From Clostridia bacterium (lineage in GTDB: Bacteria; Bacillota; Clostridia; TANB77; CAG-508): a stretch of DNA of 39,090 bases. Below are positions 5,911-15,049 of this stretch, piece by piece. Positions within the stretch are counted from its first letter, which is position 1; each line of letters opens with the position of its first letter. The translations under genes and the position numbers were made by a program. The notes under the pieces were generated by a model, which saw only the letters and a list, made by a program, of their open reading frames with translations, did not search any database and was not told where the DNA came from. The stretch lies in NCBI GenBank assembly GCA_017515985.1, contig JAFWDV010000018.1, positions 1 to 39,090 of the forward strand, read 5' to 3'.

Positions 5911-7962
5911 ATGATGAGCAACATTAAAAAAATGAGAAAAAAATTAAGCAAAAAGGATAGGGTTAAGATACTAAAGAAGACCGGTGAGATTACAAGAAAA
6001 AAACGTTTAAAAGTTATGATTTTTGTTATTTTATTTATAATGACTGGACTTGGTTTTAGAATTTTTTGGCTTGATTTTATAATAGGTGATATGCTTAAAA
6101 ATAGGGCATATACACAACAAACCTTAGAGCGATCGTTTAGTCCTAAAAGAGGAACTATCTATGATGCAACTGGTAAAAGAATTCTGGCTGTTAGTGCGTC
6201 AACTCAGAGCGTTTCAGTTAATCCTGTTAATATAAAAAAAGAAGACAAAGAAAAGGTTGCAAAAAAATTAAGCGAACTTTTTGATTTGGATTATAAAAAA
6301 ACACTTAAGAAGATTTCAAAAAAAACATCTATAGAATCAATTGCAAAAAAAGTAGATTCAGATAAAGCAAATGAGCTAAGAGCGTGGCTTGCAGGTAATT
6401 CAATAACGACTGGAGTTAATATAGATGTTGATACTAAAAGATACTATCCGTATAATACATTGGCTTCACAGATAATTGGATTTTGTGGCAGTGATAATCA
6501 GGGATTGATGGGAATTGAAGCAAAGTACGATGAAGAGCTTAAAGGTAAGCCGGGTAATATTGTGAAATTAACGGATGCGAAGGGGAGTAATTTAGATGAT
6601 GAAGGAGAAAATTATATTGACGCAGTAGATGGCAATGATTTAATTTTAACTATTGATGCAACTATCCAGGGAATTGTTGAGAAATATCTTGAGGAGGCAT
6701 GCATAGATAATGTGTGCACAGATGGTGGAAATATTATTGTAATGAATCCACAAAATGGAGATATTTTAGCAATGGCTGGGTATCCGAACTATAATTTAAA
6801 TGATCCATATATGCCGGTATTGGATGAGCAGAAAGACAATTGGGATAATATGTCTAAAGAAGAAAAAACTGCAATACAGCAAAACATGTGGAGAAATAAA
6901 GCAATTTCTGATTCATATGAACCGGGTTCGACATTTAAACTTGTGACAGCATCTTCAGCTCTTGAAGAAGGAATAACTGAAACTGATAAAGCAGGTGAAT
7001 TTAATTGTGGAGGAGGAATTACAATTGCAGGTGTTAGAATAAAGTGTTGGAGATATTATAGGCCTCATGGTGCAGAGAGCTTGAGAGAAGCACTAATGAA
7101 CTCGTGTAATCCAGTATTTATTGCTCTGGGGCAAAGATTAGGTGTTAATAAATACTATTCTTATCTTAGAAAATTTGGATTATTGCAAAAAACTGGGATA
7201 GATCTGCCTGGTGAAGGTGGGAGTATCTTCTTAAAAGAAGAAAAGGTAGGACCTGTTGAACTTGCTACTATTTCCTTTGGTCAAAGATTTGAAGTAACTC
7301 CAATACAAATGGCTACAGCTGTTTCTAGTATTGCAAATGGTGGAAAATATGTAGTGCCAAGAGTTGTGAAAGGAATTGTAAATAGTCAGAGTGGTGAAGT
7401 AACATACATTGACACTAAAATAAAGGATACTGTTTTATCGGAAGAAACGTCTAAAAATGTTTTGAGTATGATGGAGTCAGTTGTTGCAGAGGGAACAGGT
7501 AAAAATGCACAGGTAAAGGGATATGCAATTGGCGGAAAGACAGGAACATCGGAAGATGGAGTTAATACGGGAAAATATGTAACTTCCTTTGTTGGAGTTG
7601 CTCCTATTTCAGACCCACAGGTCGTTGTTCTTATTACATTGTATAATCCTACAGGCGAAGGTGGACACCAGGGTGGAGGTGTTGCAGCTCCAGTGGGAGG
7701 GCAAATATTAAGTGAAATATTACCATATTTAAATGTTTGCCAGGAAAATAAAGATGAAATTGATGATATTGAGGAGGTATGTGTTCCGGATATCACAGGG
7801 TTGTCAATTGCTGAAGCTGAAAAAATACTAAGGGAGATAAGTGTTGAACTCGATTCAAGCGAGATAAATGAAGATGATAAAGAAAAGATAATAATAAAAG
7901 AACAGATACCTGTGGAAGGAATAAAAATAAACAGAGGAAATAAGATTTTGGTTAAATATTGA
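5911..7962 (+). CDS. Class B penicillin-binding protein with C-terminal PASTA domain (SpoVD/Pbp2X-like)
   Basis: A transpeptidase that cross-links peptidoglycan with its SEDS partner (FtsW, encoded downstream). It has a basic cytoplasmic tail and one membrane anchor (about residues 34-56). A dimerisation/pedestal domain starts at RGTIYDATG. The transpeptidase domain carries all three active-site motifs: S340-T-F-K343, S398-C-N400 and K543-T-G-T546. One PASTA repeat follows at the C-terminus (from about residue 622). Length of 683 is normal for SpoVD/Pbp2X. Position after ftsL and before murE is the classical site of pbpB/spoVD. It is clearly paralogous to the PBP at 17461-19695. Two adjacent ATGs (5911, 5914) are possible starts. 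No terminator is visible after it. Confidence 0.92.
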   Translation: MMSNIKKMRKKLSKKDRVKILKKTGEITRKKRLKVMIFVILFIMTGLGFRIFWLDFIIGDMLKNRAYTQQTLERSFSPKRGTIYDATGKRILAVSASTQSVSVNPVNIKKEDKEKVAKKLSELFDLDYKKTLKKISKKTSIESIAKKVDSDKANELRAWLAGNSITTGVNIDVDTKRYYPYNTLASQIIGFCGSDNQGLMGIEAKYDEELKGKPGNIVKLTDAKGSNLDDEGENYIDAVDGNDLILTIDATIQGIVEKYLEEACIDNVCTDGGNIIVMNPQNGDILAMAGYPNYNLNDPYMPVLDEQKDNWDNMSKEEKTAIQQNMWRNKAISDSYEPGSTFKLVTASSALEEGITETDKAGEFNCGGGITIAGVRIKCWRYYRPHGAESLREALMNSCNPVFIALGQRLGVNKYYSYLRKFGLLQKTGIDLPGEGGSIFLKEEKVGPVELATISFGQRFEVTPIQMATAVSSIANGGKYVVPRVVKGIVNSQSGEVTYIDTKIKDTVLSEETSKNVLSMMESVVAEGTGKNAQVKGYAIGGKTGTSEDGVNTGKYVTSFVGVAPISDPQVVVLITLYNPTGEGGHQGGGVAAPVGGQILSEILPYLNVCQENKDEIDDIEEVCVPDITGLSIAEAEKILREISVELDSSEINEDDKEKIIIKEQIPVEGIKINRGNKILVKY

Positions 7963-8045
7963 TGTCTTTTATAGTTCAAAATCTGACAAAATAGAAAGAT
8001 GTTTTATTAATTGGGATATCATCAAAATAAGTGAACATAAAACTA

Positions 8046-8075
8046 TTGACTAACTTGTATGAAATTTGTTATAAT
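8046..8075 (+). promoter_or_regulatory. Promoter of the glycan cassette
   Basis: TTGACT (8046-8051), an 18-base spacer and TATAAT (8070-8075), 38 bases before the first glycosyltransferase gene. It gives the cassette expression independent of the dcw promoter. Confidence 0.75.
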
Positions 8076-8112
8076 TATAAAAATGTAGAAAAATAGAAGA
8101 AGGTTATGTAAA

Positions 8113-9357
8113 ATGTCAGAAAAGATTGAATTTGGAATTGGTTTCTTAGCTGGAAGACCAAATGTATGTAGAATAATAAATAATTATTACAAAAGCATAT
8201 TAGAACAAGGAAAGATGTCTGGAAAAAAAGTAAATTTTACTTTTTTTATTTTGTTTGATTTAAACTATCAAATGACAGCAAGAAATGAATTTTACAACAT
8301 CATTCCGTCTGTATATAAGAATATGAACGTAAAATACATTACCCCTGAAGATATTGAAGAGGAAAAGAAGATTCTAGCTTCTCGTTATAAAATTAAAAAG
8401 GACGAAATCGATTTAATACTTGGAAATGGATATGCAAAGGCTAGAAATTCTATAATGTATTTTGCTTTGAAGAGAAAAATTGATTACTTATTATTCTGGG
8501 ACGATGATGAGTATCCGGTATCATGTATTGAAAAGAATGAAGAGCTACATTGGCAACAAGAAAACAATATATTGACACATTTAAATAATATAGAAAATGC
8601 TCATATAACATTTGGTCACAGATGCGGATATATGTCACCAATACCACCAATTGAGTTTGGAAAGACAATAAGTGAGGATGACTTTAGAAGATATATTGAA
8701 GGTGTTAGTAATGAAGCTGTTACTTGGGAAGGTGTCAAGAAACAATTAAAAGAGAATAAAAATGGTATTTCATTTGCCAACAAGAACATTTTGAAAGATA
8801 GAAAAGTAGTCGAAATGCAAGATGTTGGAACTAAGAATTGGGTCCTTGCATCAGGTATATGTATAAATTTGAGAAAACTACATGATGTTCCACCATTCTT
8901 TAATCCATTCCAGGCAAGAGGCGAAGATGCATTTTTCTCAACATTTCTTGGGGATAAAACATGTTTATCTGTACCTACGTATCATTTTCATGACAGCTTC
9001 TTAAGGTATACAGGTATTCCAAAACGTAAATATCCAACAGAGTTACAGAAAATTAATTTGGAGGACGGAAGTATCGAGGAAAGATTTTTCTGGGCATCTG
9101 TGGGATGGATAAAATATAAGCCTTTATTAATTTATATAACTGACAAGGAAAACTATAGAGATATAATAGATAAAACTCGTAAGAACTTGGAGATGAGTAT
9201 TCCTAAGATAAATAAGATATTTACAAAAATTGATTTTACAAGATTAATTGATGTGCTAGATAGATTTGATAAAAAAGTAGAAGATGACTATGACGAATAT
9301 ATTAGAACATTTGAAGCTTGGAAAAAATTTAAGGAGAAAATATTCTATGGAAAATAA
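8113..9357 (+). CDS. Putative GT-A-type glycosyltransferase, family not recognised
   Basis: A soluble protein of 414 residues without signal or membrane segments. The pattern fits a metal-dependent GT-A fold: a beta-strand running into an acidic cluster (YLLFWDDDEYPV, about residues 126-137) that could supply the DxD motif, a preceding AKARNSIMYFAL stretch typical of nucleotide-sugar transferases, and a downstream RGEDAFFS (about 273-280) resembling the ED catalytic-base region. I cannot assign a CAZy family or sugar. It is the first gene of a four-gene unit and overlaps the next gene by 11 bases, so the products are probably made together. A polyvalent sugar-modifying role in the cytoplasm is inferred only. 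Confidence 0.65.
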   Translation: MSEKIEFGIGFLAGRPNVCRIINNYYKSILEQGKMSGKKVNFTFFILFDLNYQMTARNEFYNIIPSVYKNMNVKYITPEDIEEEKKILASRYKIKKDEIDLILGNGYAKARNSIMYFALKRKIDYLLFWDDDEYPVSCIEKNEELHWQQENNILTHLNNIENAHITFGHRCGYMSPIPPIEFGKTISEDDFRRYIEGVSNEAVTWEGVKKQLKENKNGISFANKNILKDRKVVEMQDVGTKNWVLASGICINLRKLHDVPPFFNPFQARGEDAFFSTFLGDKTCLSVPTYHFHDSFLRYTGIPKRKYPTELQKINLEDGSIEERFFWASVGWIKYKPLLIYITDKENYRDIIDKTRKNLEMSIPKINKIFTKIDFTRLIDVLDRFDKKVEDDYDEYIRTFEAWKKFKEKIFYGK

Positions 9358-10402
9358 ACCATTGATAAGCGTTGTAGTTCCTGTTTACAATGTCGAAAAA
9401 TATGTGGAACAATGTATACGCAGTATTATTAACCAGAAGTATAAAAATCTTGAGATTATTATTGTTGATGATGGATCAACAGATAGCTCTGGAAGAATTT
9501 GTGACGATTTATCGAAATTGGATAATAGAATTAAAGTCATCCATAAGTCTAATGGAGGATTAGCGGATGCTAGAAATGCAGGAATTGATAATTCAAATGG
9601 TGATTTAATTGGATTTGTTGATAGTGATGACTACATTCATCCAGACTTTTATGAAGAATTGTATAATATAATGGAAGAAAAAGAAACTGATATTGCAGAA
9701 TGTCAGTTTCTTAGAGTTGATGTGGAAAATATAGAGAACGTTCAAAGTATTATAGATGATGAAAATAAAAAACGAAACTGTCAAGTAACAGTCGAAGATA
9801 ATATTTCCGCATTAAGAGAGCTATATGGACCTAGATTACAACCATATATACAAAAAGTTGTTGTTTGGAATAAATTATATAAAAGAGCACTATTTAATAA
9901 TGTAAGATTTCCAGTGGGAAAATTGCATGAAGATGAATTTACTACGTACAAAATTTTGCATAACTGTAAAAGAATTGTTTCAATAAATAAAGTTATGCAC
10001 GGATATATGCAGACTAAAAATAGCATTATGAGAAAAATAATAAAACAGCAAAGGATTGAAGATAATTTAATGGCATATGAAGAGGCTGCTAATTATTTTA
10101 GAAATATTGATAATCGTGAACTTGAGTTTAAAGTATTAAGGAGATATCTGGAAAATTGTATAGAATTGGCCGGAAAGGTTTTTAAAGAGCAAAGCGATGA
10201 TAGAGAGCAAAAACTGAAGTTTATTTCAACAATATATAATGATTATTATAATAAGTATATTGAGGGTGTTGTTTCTAACGTTAGAGATGAGAGAGAATAC
10301 GAAATTATTGAAGTTTTAAAAAATGCTAAAAAAGACAATCAATACGATTATATTAATCCATGTTATTGGGAAGTGCTAGAAAAAATAATAAACAAAGATT
10401 AA
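9347..10402 (+). CDS. Family 2 glycosyltransferase
   Basis: A typical GT2 enzyme of 351 residues. PLISVVVPVYNVEKYVEQC opens the nucleotide-binding fold, VDDGSTD follows, GGLADARNAGI is the conserved helix, and FVDSDDYIHPDF is the metal-binding DxD region (about residues 85-96). HEDEFTTYKIL (near residue 195) provides the catalytic-base region. It transfers a sugar from a nucleotide donor; donor and acceptor are not predictable. I start it at ATG 9347, which has AAGGAG ten bases upstream, not at an earlier in-frame ATG (9284) buried in the preceding gene. There is no membrane segment, so it must act on a cytoplasmic or lipid-linked acceptor. Confidence 0.9.
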   Translation: MENKPLISVVVPVYNVEKYVEQCIRSIINQKYKNLEIIIVDDGSTDSSGRICDDLSKLDNRIKVIHKSNGGLADARNAGIDNSNGDLIGFVDSDDYIHPDFYEELYNIMEEKETDIAECQFLRVDVENIENVQSIIDDENKKRNCQVTVEDNISALRELYGPRLQPYIQKVVVWNKLYKRALFNNVRFPVGKLHEDEFTTYKILHNCKRIVSINKVMHGYMQTKNSIMRKIIKQQRIEDNLMAYEEAANYFRNIDNRELEFKVLRRYLENCIELAGKVFKEQSDDREQKLKFISTIYNDYYNKYIEGVVSNVRDEREYEIIEVLKNAKKDNQYDYINPCYWEVLEKIINKD

Positions 10403-10417
10403 AAGGAGATTTCAGTT

Positions 10418-11278
10418 ATGGGTGAAGTTAATAAAGAATTACTTGAAAAACTACTTAAGGAGATGAAGGAATCTCCTATAAAAATTCTTAGTGTCGAGGA
10501 ATCACTTGATAAAATAATTACACAGAAAAAATCTTTGTGCAGATTTGGTGATGGAGAGCTAGATATCATATTAGGCAAAAGCTTAGGATTTCAAAGGTCT
10601 ACACCAGAAATTGCAAAGCGATTAGAAGATGTACTAACTGCTAAACAGGATTTTTGTTTCGTTGGGGTTCCTGATGCAATAAATAATTTTGACAATATAA
10701 CTGAAGAAAGTAAGGAATTTTGGGTTGATAATATGGCTAGAGTTAGATCTGTTTGGCTTAAATATTTAGATTCAGAAAAAGAATATTTAACAGCAAATCT
10801 AACAAGGTTATATATAAGATATAAAGATAAGAGCCAGTGTGAAAAGAATTTTACAAAATTAAAGAGCATATGGAAAAATAGAGATATTGTTATTTGTGAA
10901 GGTGCACAGACTCGAGTTGGTGTTGGTAATGATATTTTGGAAGGTGCTAAATCTGTAAAAAGAATTATTTGTCCAGCAGAGAATTCATTTGATAAATATG
11001 ACAAAATTATTGAAACAATGAAGCAATTTGACAAAAATCATTTATTTTTAATTGCTCTTGGTCCAACGGCAACATTACTAGCTTTTGAAATGGCAAAGTG
11101 CGGATATCAAGCATTAGACGTAGGTCATTTTGATATAGAGTATGAATGGTTTTTGAGACATGCAGATAAGAAGGAAAAAATCGAGAATAAATATGTCTAC
11201 GAAGTTGATAATGGAAATAAAACCGAAAACGTTGAAGACAAAGAATATTTAGCGCAAATTGTAAAAATTATAGAATAA
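10418..11278 (+). CDS. GT-D fold glycosyltransferase (SP_1767 / DUF1792 family)
   Basis: Matches the GT-D family by its CRFGDGELDII motif, whose D45-G-E47 corresponds to the DxE metal/nucleotide-sugar motif that distinguishes this fold from GT-A and GT-B. Other conserved-looking stretches are FVGVPDA, the W-rich middle, IVICEGAQTRVGVGND and FLIALGPTATLLA near the C-terminus. Known members (established knowledge) extend O-glycans on streptococcal serine-rich-repeat adhesins. No such adhesin or accessory Sec system is visible here, so the acceptor is open. At 286 residues the length is normal. AAGGAG precedes the ATG. It lies third in the cassette, 15 bases after the GT2 gene. Confidence 0.85.
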   Translation: MGEVNKELLEKLLKEMKESPIKILSVEESLDKIITQKKSLCRFGDGELDIILGKSLGFQRSTPEIAKRLEDVLTAKQDFCFVGVPDAINNFDNITEESKEFWVDNMARVRSVWLKYLDSEKEYLTANLTRLYIRYKDKSQCEKNFTKLKSIWKNRDIVICEGAQTRVGVGNDILEGAKSVKRIICPAENSFDKYDKIIETMKQFDKNHLFLIALGPTATLLAFEMAKCGYQALDVGHFDIEYEWFLRHADKKEKIENKYVYEVDNGNKTENVEDKEYLAQIVKIIE

Positions 11279-11309
11279 TTATCACTTAATTAACTACAGG
11301 GGGAGAAAA

Positions 11310-12254
11310 ATGAGAAAGATTGTATTTATGGGCATGCCACATCATGGAAATATTGGAGATCAAGCTATTGCATTAGCAGAGGAAGAATTAATTAAGAAAT
11401 ATTTTCCAGATTTTGAGACAATAGAATTTCCAGAAAAAACGCTTCTTCAAAGCGTGTTAGAAAAAAAGGATATTATAAATGATGACGATATTTTATTAAT
11501 GCATGGTGGTGGAAACATTGGTGATACATATGATGTTCCAGAAAAAGGGAGAAGAGCTATTATTGAAATGTTTCCAAATAACAAGATTATAGTATTTCCA
11601 CAAACTTCGCATTTTGACAGCATTGATGAGCTAAATGAATCAAAGAGAATATATAATGGCCATAAAGATTTAACTATAATGGCTAGAGAAGAAAAATCAT
11701 ATGAATTTATGAAAAACAACTTTGATAAATGTAAAGTGTATTTAACTCCAGATATTGTAATGACGATGAGAGAGCATTTTGATTATGAAAGAAATAATGT
11801 GCTATTAATGTTTAGAAGTGATAAGGAAAAAACATTAAGTAGCAATGCACAAGAAAGAATTATTAATATAGTAAATAATATGTATGGCAATTATATTAAG
11901 TCGGATATGCATCTTGGTGAGGATGTTACAAATATAGATGGTGATCTTAGAGAAAAAACTGTAAGAGAAAAATTCAAACAACTAAACACTTGTAAACTTG
12001 TAATTACTGACAGATTGCACGGAATGATTTTTTCAGCTGTGACTGAGACTCCATGTGTCGTATTTGGAAGTTACACTCACAAAATTAAGGAATCATATAA
12101 ATGGTTAAAAAATCTTGGATATATAGATTTTTGTGACGATGTAAATATGCTTGAAGAAAAAATATTAAAGGTTTCAGCATGTAAAGATAGACATTACGAT
12201 AATTCTTTTGCTGTTGAAAAAATTGCTGAAATATTGAAAAACGAAATTAAATAA
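11310..12254 (+). CDS. Polysaccharide pyruvyl transferase family protein
   Basis: Belongs to the CsaB/EpsO/WcaK-type family that transfers pyruvate from phosphoenolpyruvate onto a sugar as a ketal, giving the glycan negative charge. Visible signatures are GMPHHGNIGDQAIA at the N-terminus, LLMHGGGNIGDTYD (about residues 62-75), VFPQT, the central AREEKS, and TDRLHGMIFSAV (about 231-242), whose His is conserved in the family. Length of 314 is typical. It is the last gene of the cassette, preceded by GGGGGAGA and followed by a strong terminator. No SLH-domain protein, the usual partner of pyruvylated wall polymer, is encoded in the window. Confidence 0.9.
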   Translation: MRKIVFMGMPHHGNIGDQAIALAEEELIKKYFPDFETIEFPEKTLLQSVLEKKDIINDDDILLMHGGGNIGDTYDVPEKGRRAIIEMFPNNKIIVFPQTSHFDSIDELNESKRIYNGHKDLTIMAREEKSYEFMKNNFDKCKVYLTPDIVMTMREHFDYERNNVLLMFRSDKEKTLSSNAQERIINIVNNMYGNYIKSDMHLGEDVTNIDGDLREKTVREKFKQLNTCKLVITDRLHGMIFSAVTETPCVVFGSYTHKIKESYKWLKNLGYIDFCDDVNMLEEKILKVSACKDRHYDNSFAVEKIAEILKNEIK

Positions 12255-12264
12255 TAGTTTTTTT

Positions 12265-12299
12265 AGATTTAGGTTATTAGATAACTTAAATCTTTTTTT
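12265..12299 (+). terminator. Terminator of the glycan cassette
   Basis: AGATTTAGGTTAT TAG ATAACTTAAATCT, a 13-bp arm with one G-T pair, followed by seven T. It separates the cassette from murE. Confidence 0.88.
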
Positions 12300-12449
12300 A
12301 TGCAATAAGGTATGAACAAATATTATCCTAAAGTATGATGTGATATTATTTATGTGTTCTTTTTTTAGCTCTTTGTAATATTAATTAATTAAGTATTTAA
12401 ATTTTTTTGCCGAGTTGCTTGAAAATACATAAAAAATATTAAACTTTCG

Positions 12450-12478
12450 TATACAAAAAGAAAATTTAGTTATATAAT
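12450..12478 (+). promoter_or_regulatory. Probable murE promoter
   Basis: TATACA (12450-12455, four of six consensus bases), a 17-base spacer and TATAAT (12473-12478), 29 bases before murE. A promoter is needed here because a strong terminator lies upstream. Confidence 0.55.
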
Positions 12479-12507
12479 ATAAACAAATTCGACGTAGGAG
12501 GTATTAT

Positions 12508-13995
12508 ATGGAGCTTAAGAAAATACTAGCAGGAATAGATGGAATTAAAGCTAAAGGCGATTTAGATATAGATATAACTAATCTTGAGAGTGATTCAAGA
12601 AAGATTAAAAAGGGCGGACTTTTTGTTGCAATCAAAGGTTTTGATGTAAATGGAAATGACTATATAAAAGATGCAATAAAGAGTGGGGCAGTTGCTGTAA
12701 TGACTGAACCAGATATAGATAAAGAACTATTAAAGGTTATGGTTAAATATGTTACTGTAATTGTTGTTCCTGATACAAGACTTGGCCTTGCAATTAGTGC
12801 ATGCAATTACTATGATAATCCTTCTAAAAAATTCAAATTAATAGGTATAACTGGTACGAAGGGAAAGACTACGACATCTTTTATGACAAAGAAAATTCTC
12901 GAAAAACAAGGATTAAAAGTTGGTTTAATAGGTACAATTGCTACATATATAGGAGAGGAAAAATTAGAAGATAGCGATAGAACAACTCCTGAGAGCAACA
13001 AACTTCAAGAGCTATTTGCAAAAATGGTAGATGCTAAATGTGATGCTGTTGTTATGGAGGTTTCTTCACAAAGTTTGAAATTAAATAGAGTTGCTGGATG
13101 TGACTTTGATATAGCTGTTTTTACAAATTTCTCAGAGGATCATATAAGTCCAAAAGAGCATCCAGATATGCAAGATTATTTTGAGTCAAAAATAAAACTA
13201 TTTAAAATGAGTAAGGTATGTTTTGCAAATGCAGATGATTTAATGGTTGCGAAGGTTCCAAAAATGTTACCTGATGCAAAAATAACAACGTATGGGATTG
13301 ATAATTTTTGTTCATTATTAGCTAAGGATATTACTATTACAAATTCATATGTTGACTTTAAAGTAAAACTTGAAAATAGAAATGAAAGAGTTAAAGTTTG
13401 CATTCCAGGTAGATTTAGTGTATACAATGCATTGGCTGCTATTAGTATTGCAAAGGAAATGAAATGTAGTGCAGAAAATATTAAAGTAGCTCTTGAAGAA
13501 GTTAGAGTTCCAGGTAGAAGTGAGCTTGTAGATAATAAAAAAGAGCTTACAATAATGATCGACTATGCTCATTCACCAGAGAGCTTAGAGAATATCTTAA
13601 GTGCAGTTAAATCATATACTAGAGGAAGATTAATTTCTGTATTTGGTTGCGGAGGAGATAGAGATTCAGGAAAGAGACCTTTGATGGGTGAAATATCAGG
13701 AAGAATAGCTGATTATACAATCATTACATCAGATAATCCAAGAACAGAAGATCCTCAAAAAATTGTTGATCAAATAGAAGATGGAATAAAGAAAACTAGT
13801 GGAAAATATGAGGTTGTTGTTGATAGAGTTCAAGCTATCGAAAATGCAATAAAAATGGCTAATAAAAGAGATATAATAGTTCTTGCAGGTAAGGGTCATG
13901 AACCATATCAGGAAATAAATGGAGAAAAATTTCCATTTGATGAAAGAATTATAGTAAATGAAATAATCGATAAATTAGATGAAAAAAAGAAATAG
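12508..13995 (+). CDS. murE: UDP-MurNAc-L-Ala-D-Glu:meso-diaminopimelate ligase MurE
   Basis: Adds the third residue of the peptidoglycan stem peptide in the cytoplasm at the cost of ATP. The Mur ligase ATP-binding loop GITGTKGKTT is at about residues 113-122. The substrate-binding TTPES and the conserved EVSSQSL/NRVAG region follow, then the central-domain end GRFSVYNALAA. The C-terminal domain carries D409-N-P-R412, the motif that selects meso-diaminopimelate in place of lysine. At 495 residues the length is standard. GGAGG precedes the ATG. murF, which usually follows, is missing: mraY comes next after 58 bases containing a small TATACC/GGTATA hairpin (14011-14026). Confidence 0.97.
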   Translation: MELKKILAGIDGIKAKGDLDIDITNLESDSRKIKKGGLFVAIKGFDVNGNDYIKDAIKSGAVAVMTEPDIDKELLKVMVKYVTVIVVPDTRLGLAISACNYYDNPSKKFKLIGITGTKGKTTTSFMTKKILEKQGLKVGLIGTIATYIGEEKLEDSDRTTPESNKLQELFAKMVDAKCDAVVMEVSSQSLKLNRVAGCDFDIAVFTNFSEDHISPKEHPDMQDYFESKIKLFKMSKVCFANADDLMVAKVPKMLPDAKITTYGIDNFCSLLAKDITITNSYVDFKVKLENRNERVKVCIPGRFSVYNALAAISIAKEMKCSAENIKVALEEVRVPGRSELVDNKKELTIMIDYAHSPESLENILSAVKSYTRGRLISVFGCGGDRDSGKRPLMGEISGRIADYTIITSDNPRTEDPQKIVDQIEDGIKKTSGKYEVVVDRVQAIENAIKMANKRDIIVLAGKGHEPYQEINGEKFPFDERIIVNEIIDKLDEKKK

Positions 13996-14053
13996 TTACA
14001 AAAGATTAAATATACCTTTTGGTATATAAGGAAGAAAGGAATGAAAATATAAA

Positions 14054-15031
14054 ATGAATTTTCAAGTAAAAGTATTACTAATGTCGTTTGCTATAAGTAT
14101 AGTTTTTGCATTAATAGTAATACCTATATTAAAAAAATTAAAAGTAGGCCAGATTGAAAGGGATGATGGTCCAGAATCACATTTAAAGAAACAAGGAACA
14201 CCAACTATGGGAGGTATCATTTTAGCATTAACTCTTATAGTTAGCTCTGTATTACTGTTTTTCGAATATAAAACCTCCGAACCAGATATAGCAAAAAGAA
14301 TTTTACCACTCGCATTTGTGCCTTTAGGATTTGGTTTGGTAGGATTAGTAGATGATTTTAAGAAATTAATATGCAAAAATACCAAAGGGTTGAAACCTTT
14401 ATATAAAATGATAGGATTGCTTATTATTTCTGTTGCATACACATTGTATTTAGTAAAATACTTAAATATTGGTACAGATACGTATATTCCATTTTTAAAT
14501 AAATACATAACAATGCCAGTTTGGCTATATATTCCATTTGCAATTTTTGTATTATTAGGTGCTACAAATGCTGTAAACTTAACAGATGGAATAGATGGTT
14601 TATCATCAAGTGTTTCAACTATTATTTTAACATGTTTAGTTTCAATAAGTATAATACTTGGAATAAAAGAGATTACAATCGTTGGAACAATATTAATAGG
14701 AGCATGTTTAGGCTTTCTTATATTTAATTTACATCCAGCAAAGGTATTTATGGGAGATACTGGCTCACTACTTTTGGGAGGAGCAATTTCTGGTATTGCC
14801 TTATATCTAAAGATGCCTTTAATGTTAATAATTATTGCATTAGTTCCAATTATTGAAACAATTTCTGTAATGATACAAGTAGCACATTTTAAAAGAACTG
14901 GAAACCGTGTTTTTAAGATGGCTCCGATACATCACCATTTTGAATTGAGTGGATGGAAAGAAGGAAAAATAGTTTCAATTTTTAGCTTAGTAACATTGGT
15001 ACTATGTATAGTTGGAATAAATGTAATTTAA
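14054..15031 (+). CDS. mraY: Phospho-N-acetylmuramoyl-pentapeptide-transferase MraY
   Basis: Integral membrane enzyme that moves phospho-MurNAc-pentapeptide onto undecaprenyl phosphate, forming lipid I. Family signatures are present in order: the cytoplasmic loop with DDGPESHLKKQGTPTMGG, LVDDFKK with the catalytic Asp pair, NAVNLTDGIDGLSSS, VFMGDTGSLLLGG, and the histidine loop MAPIHHHFELSGWKE. About ten hydrophobic segments are visible. Length of 325 is normal. An in-frame-independent ATG at 14041 opens only three codons, so ATG 14054 is the start. It sits between murE and ftsW with a short gap to each and shares their transcript. Confidence 0.97.
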   Translation: MNFQVKVLLMSFAISIVFALIVIPILKKLKVGQIERDDGPESHLKKQGTPTMGGIILALTLIVSSVLLFFEYKTSEPDIAKRILPLAFVPLGFGLVGLVDDFKKLICKNTKGLKPLYKMIGLLIISVAYTLYLVKYLNIGTDTYIPFLNKYITMPVWLYIPFAIFVLLGATNAVNLTDGIDGLSSSVSTIILTCLVSISIILGIKEITIVGTILIGACLGFLIFNLHPAKVFMGDTGSLLLGGAISGIALYLKMPLMLIIIALVPIIETISVMIQVAHFKRTGNRVFKMAPIHHHFELSGWKEGKIVSIFSLVTLVLCIVGINVI

Positions 15032-15049
15032 AAGATAAGGAGATAACAA

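Noticed and set aside
14521..14727. Small plus-strand frame inside mraY
   Set aside because: It has an Asn/Tyr/Cys-rich composition typical of out-of-frame reading in an AT-rich membrane-protein gene.
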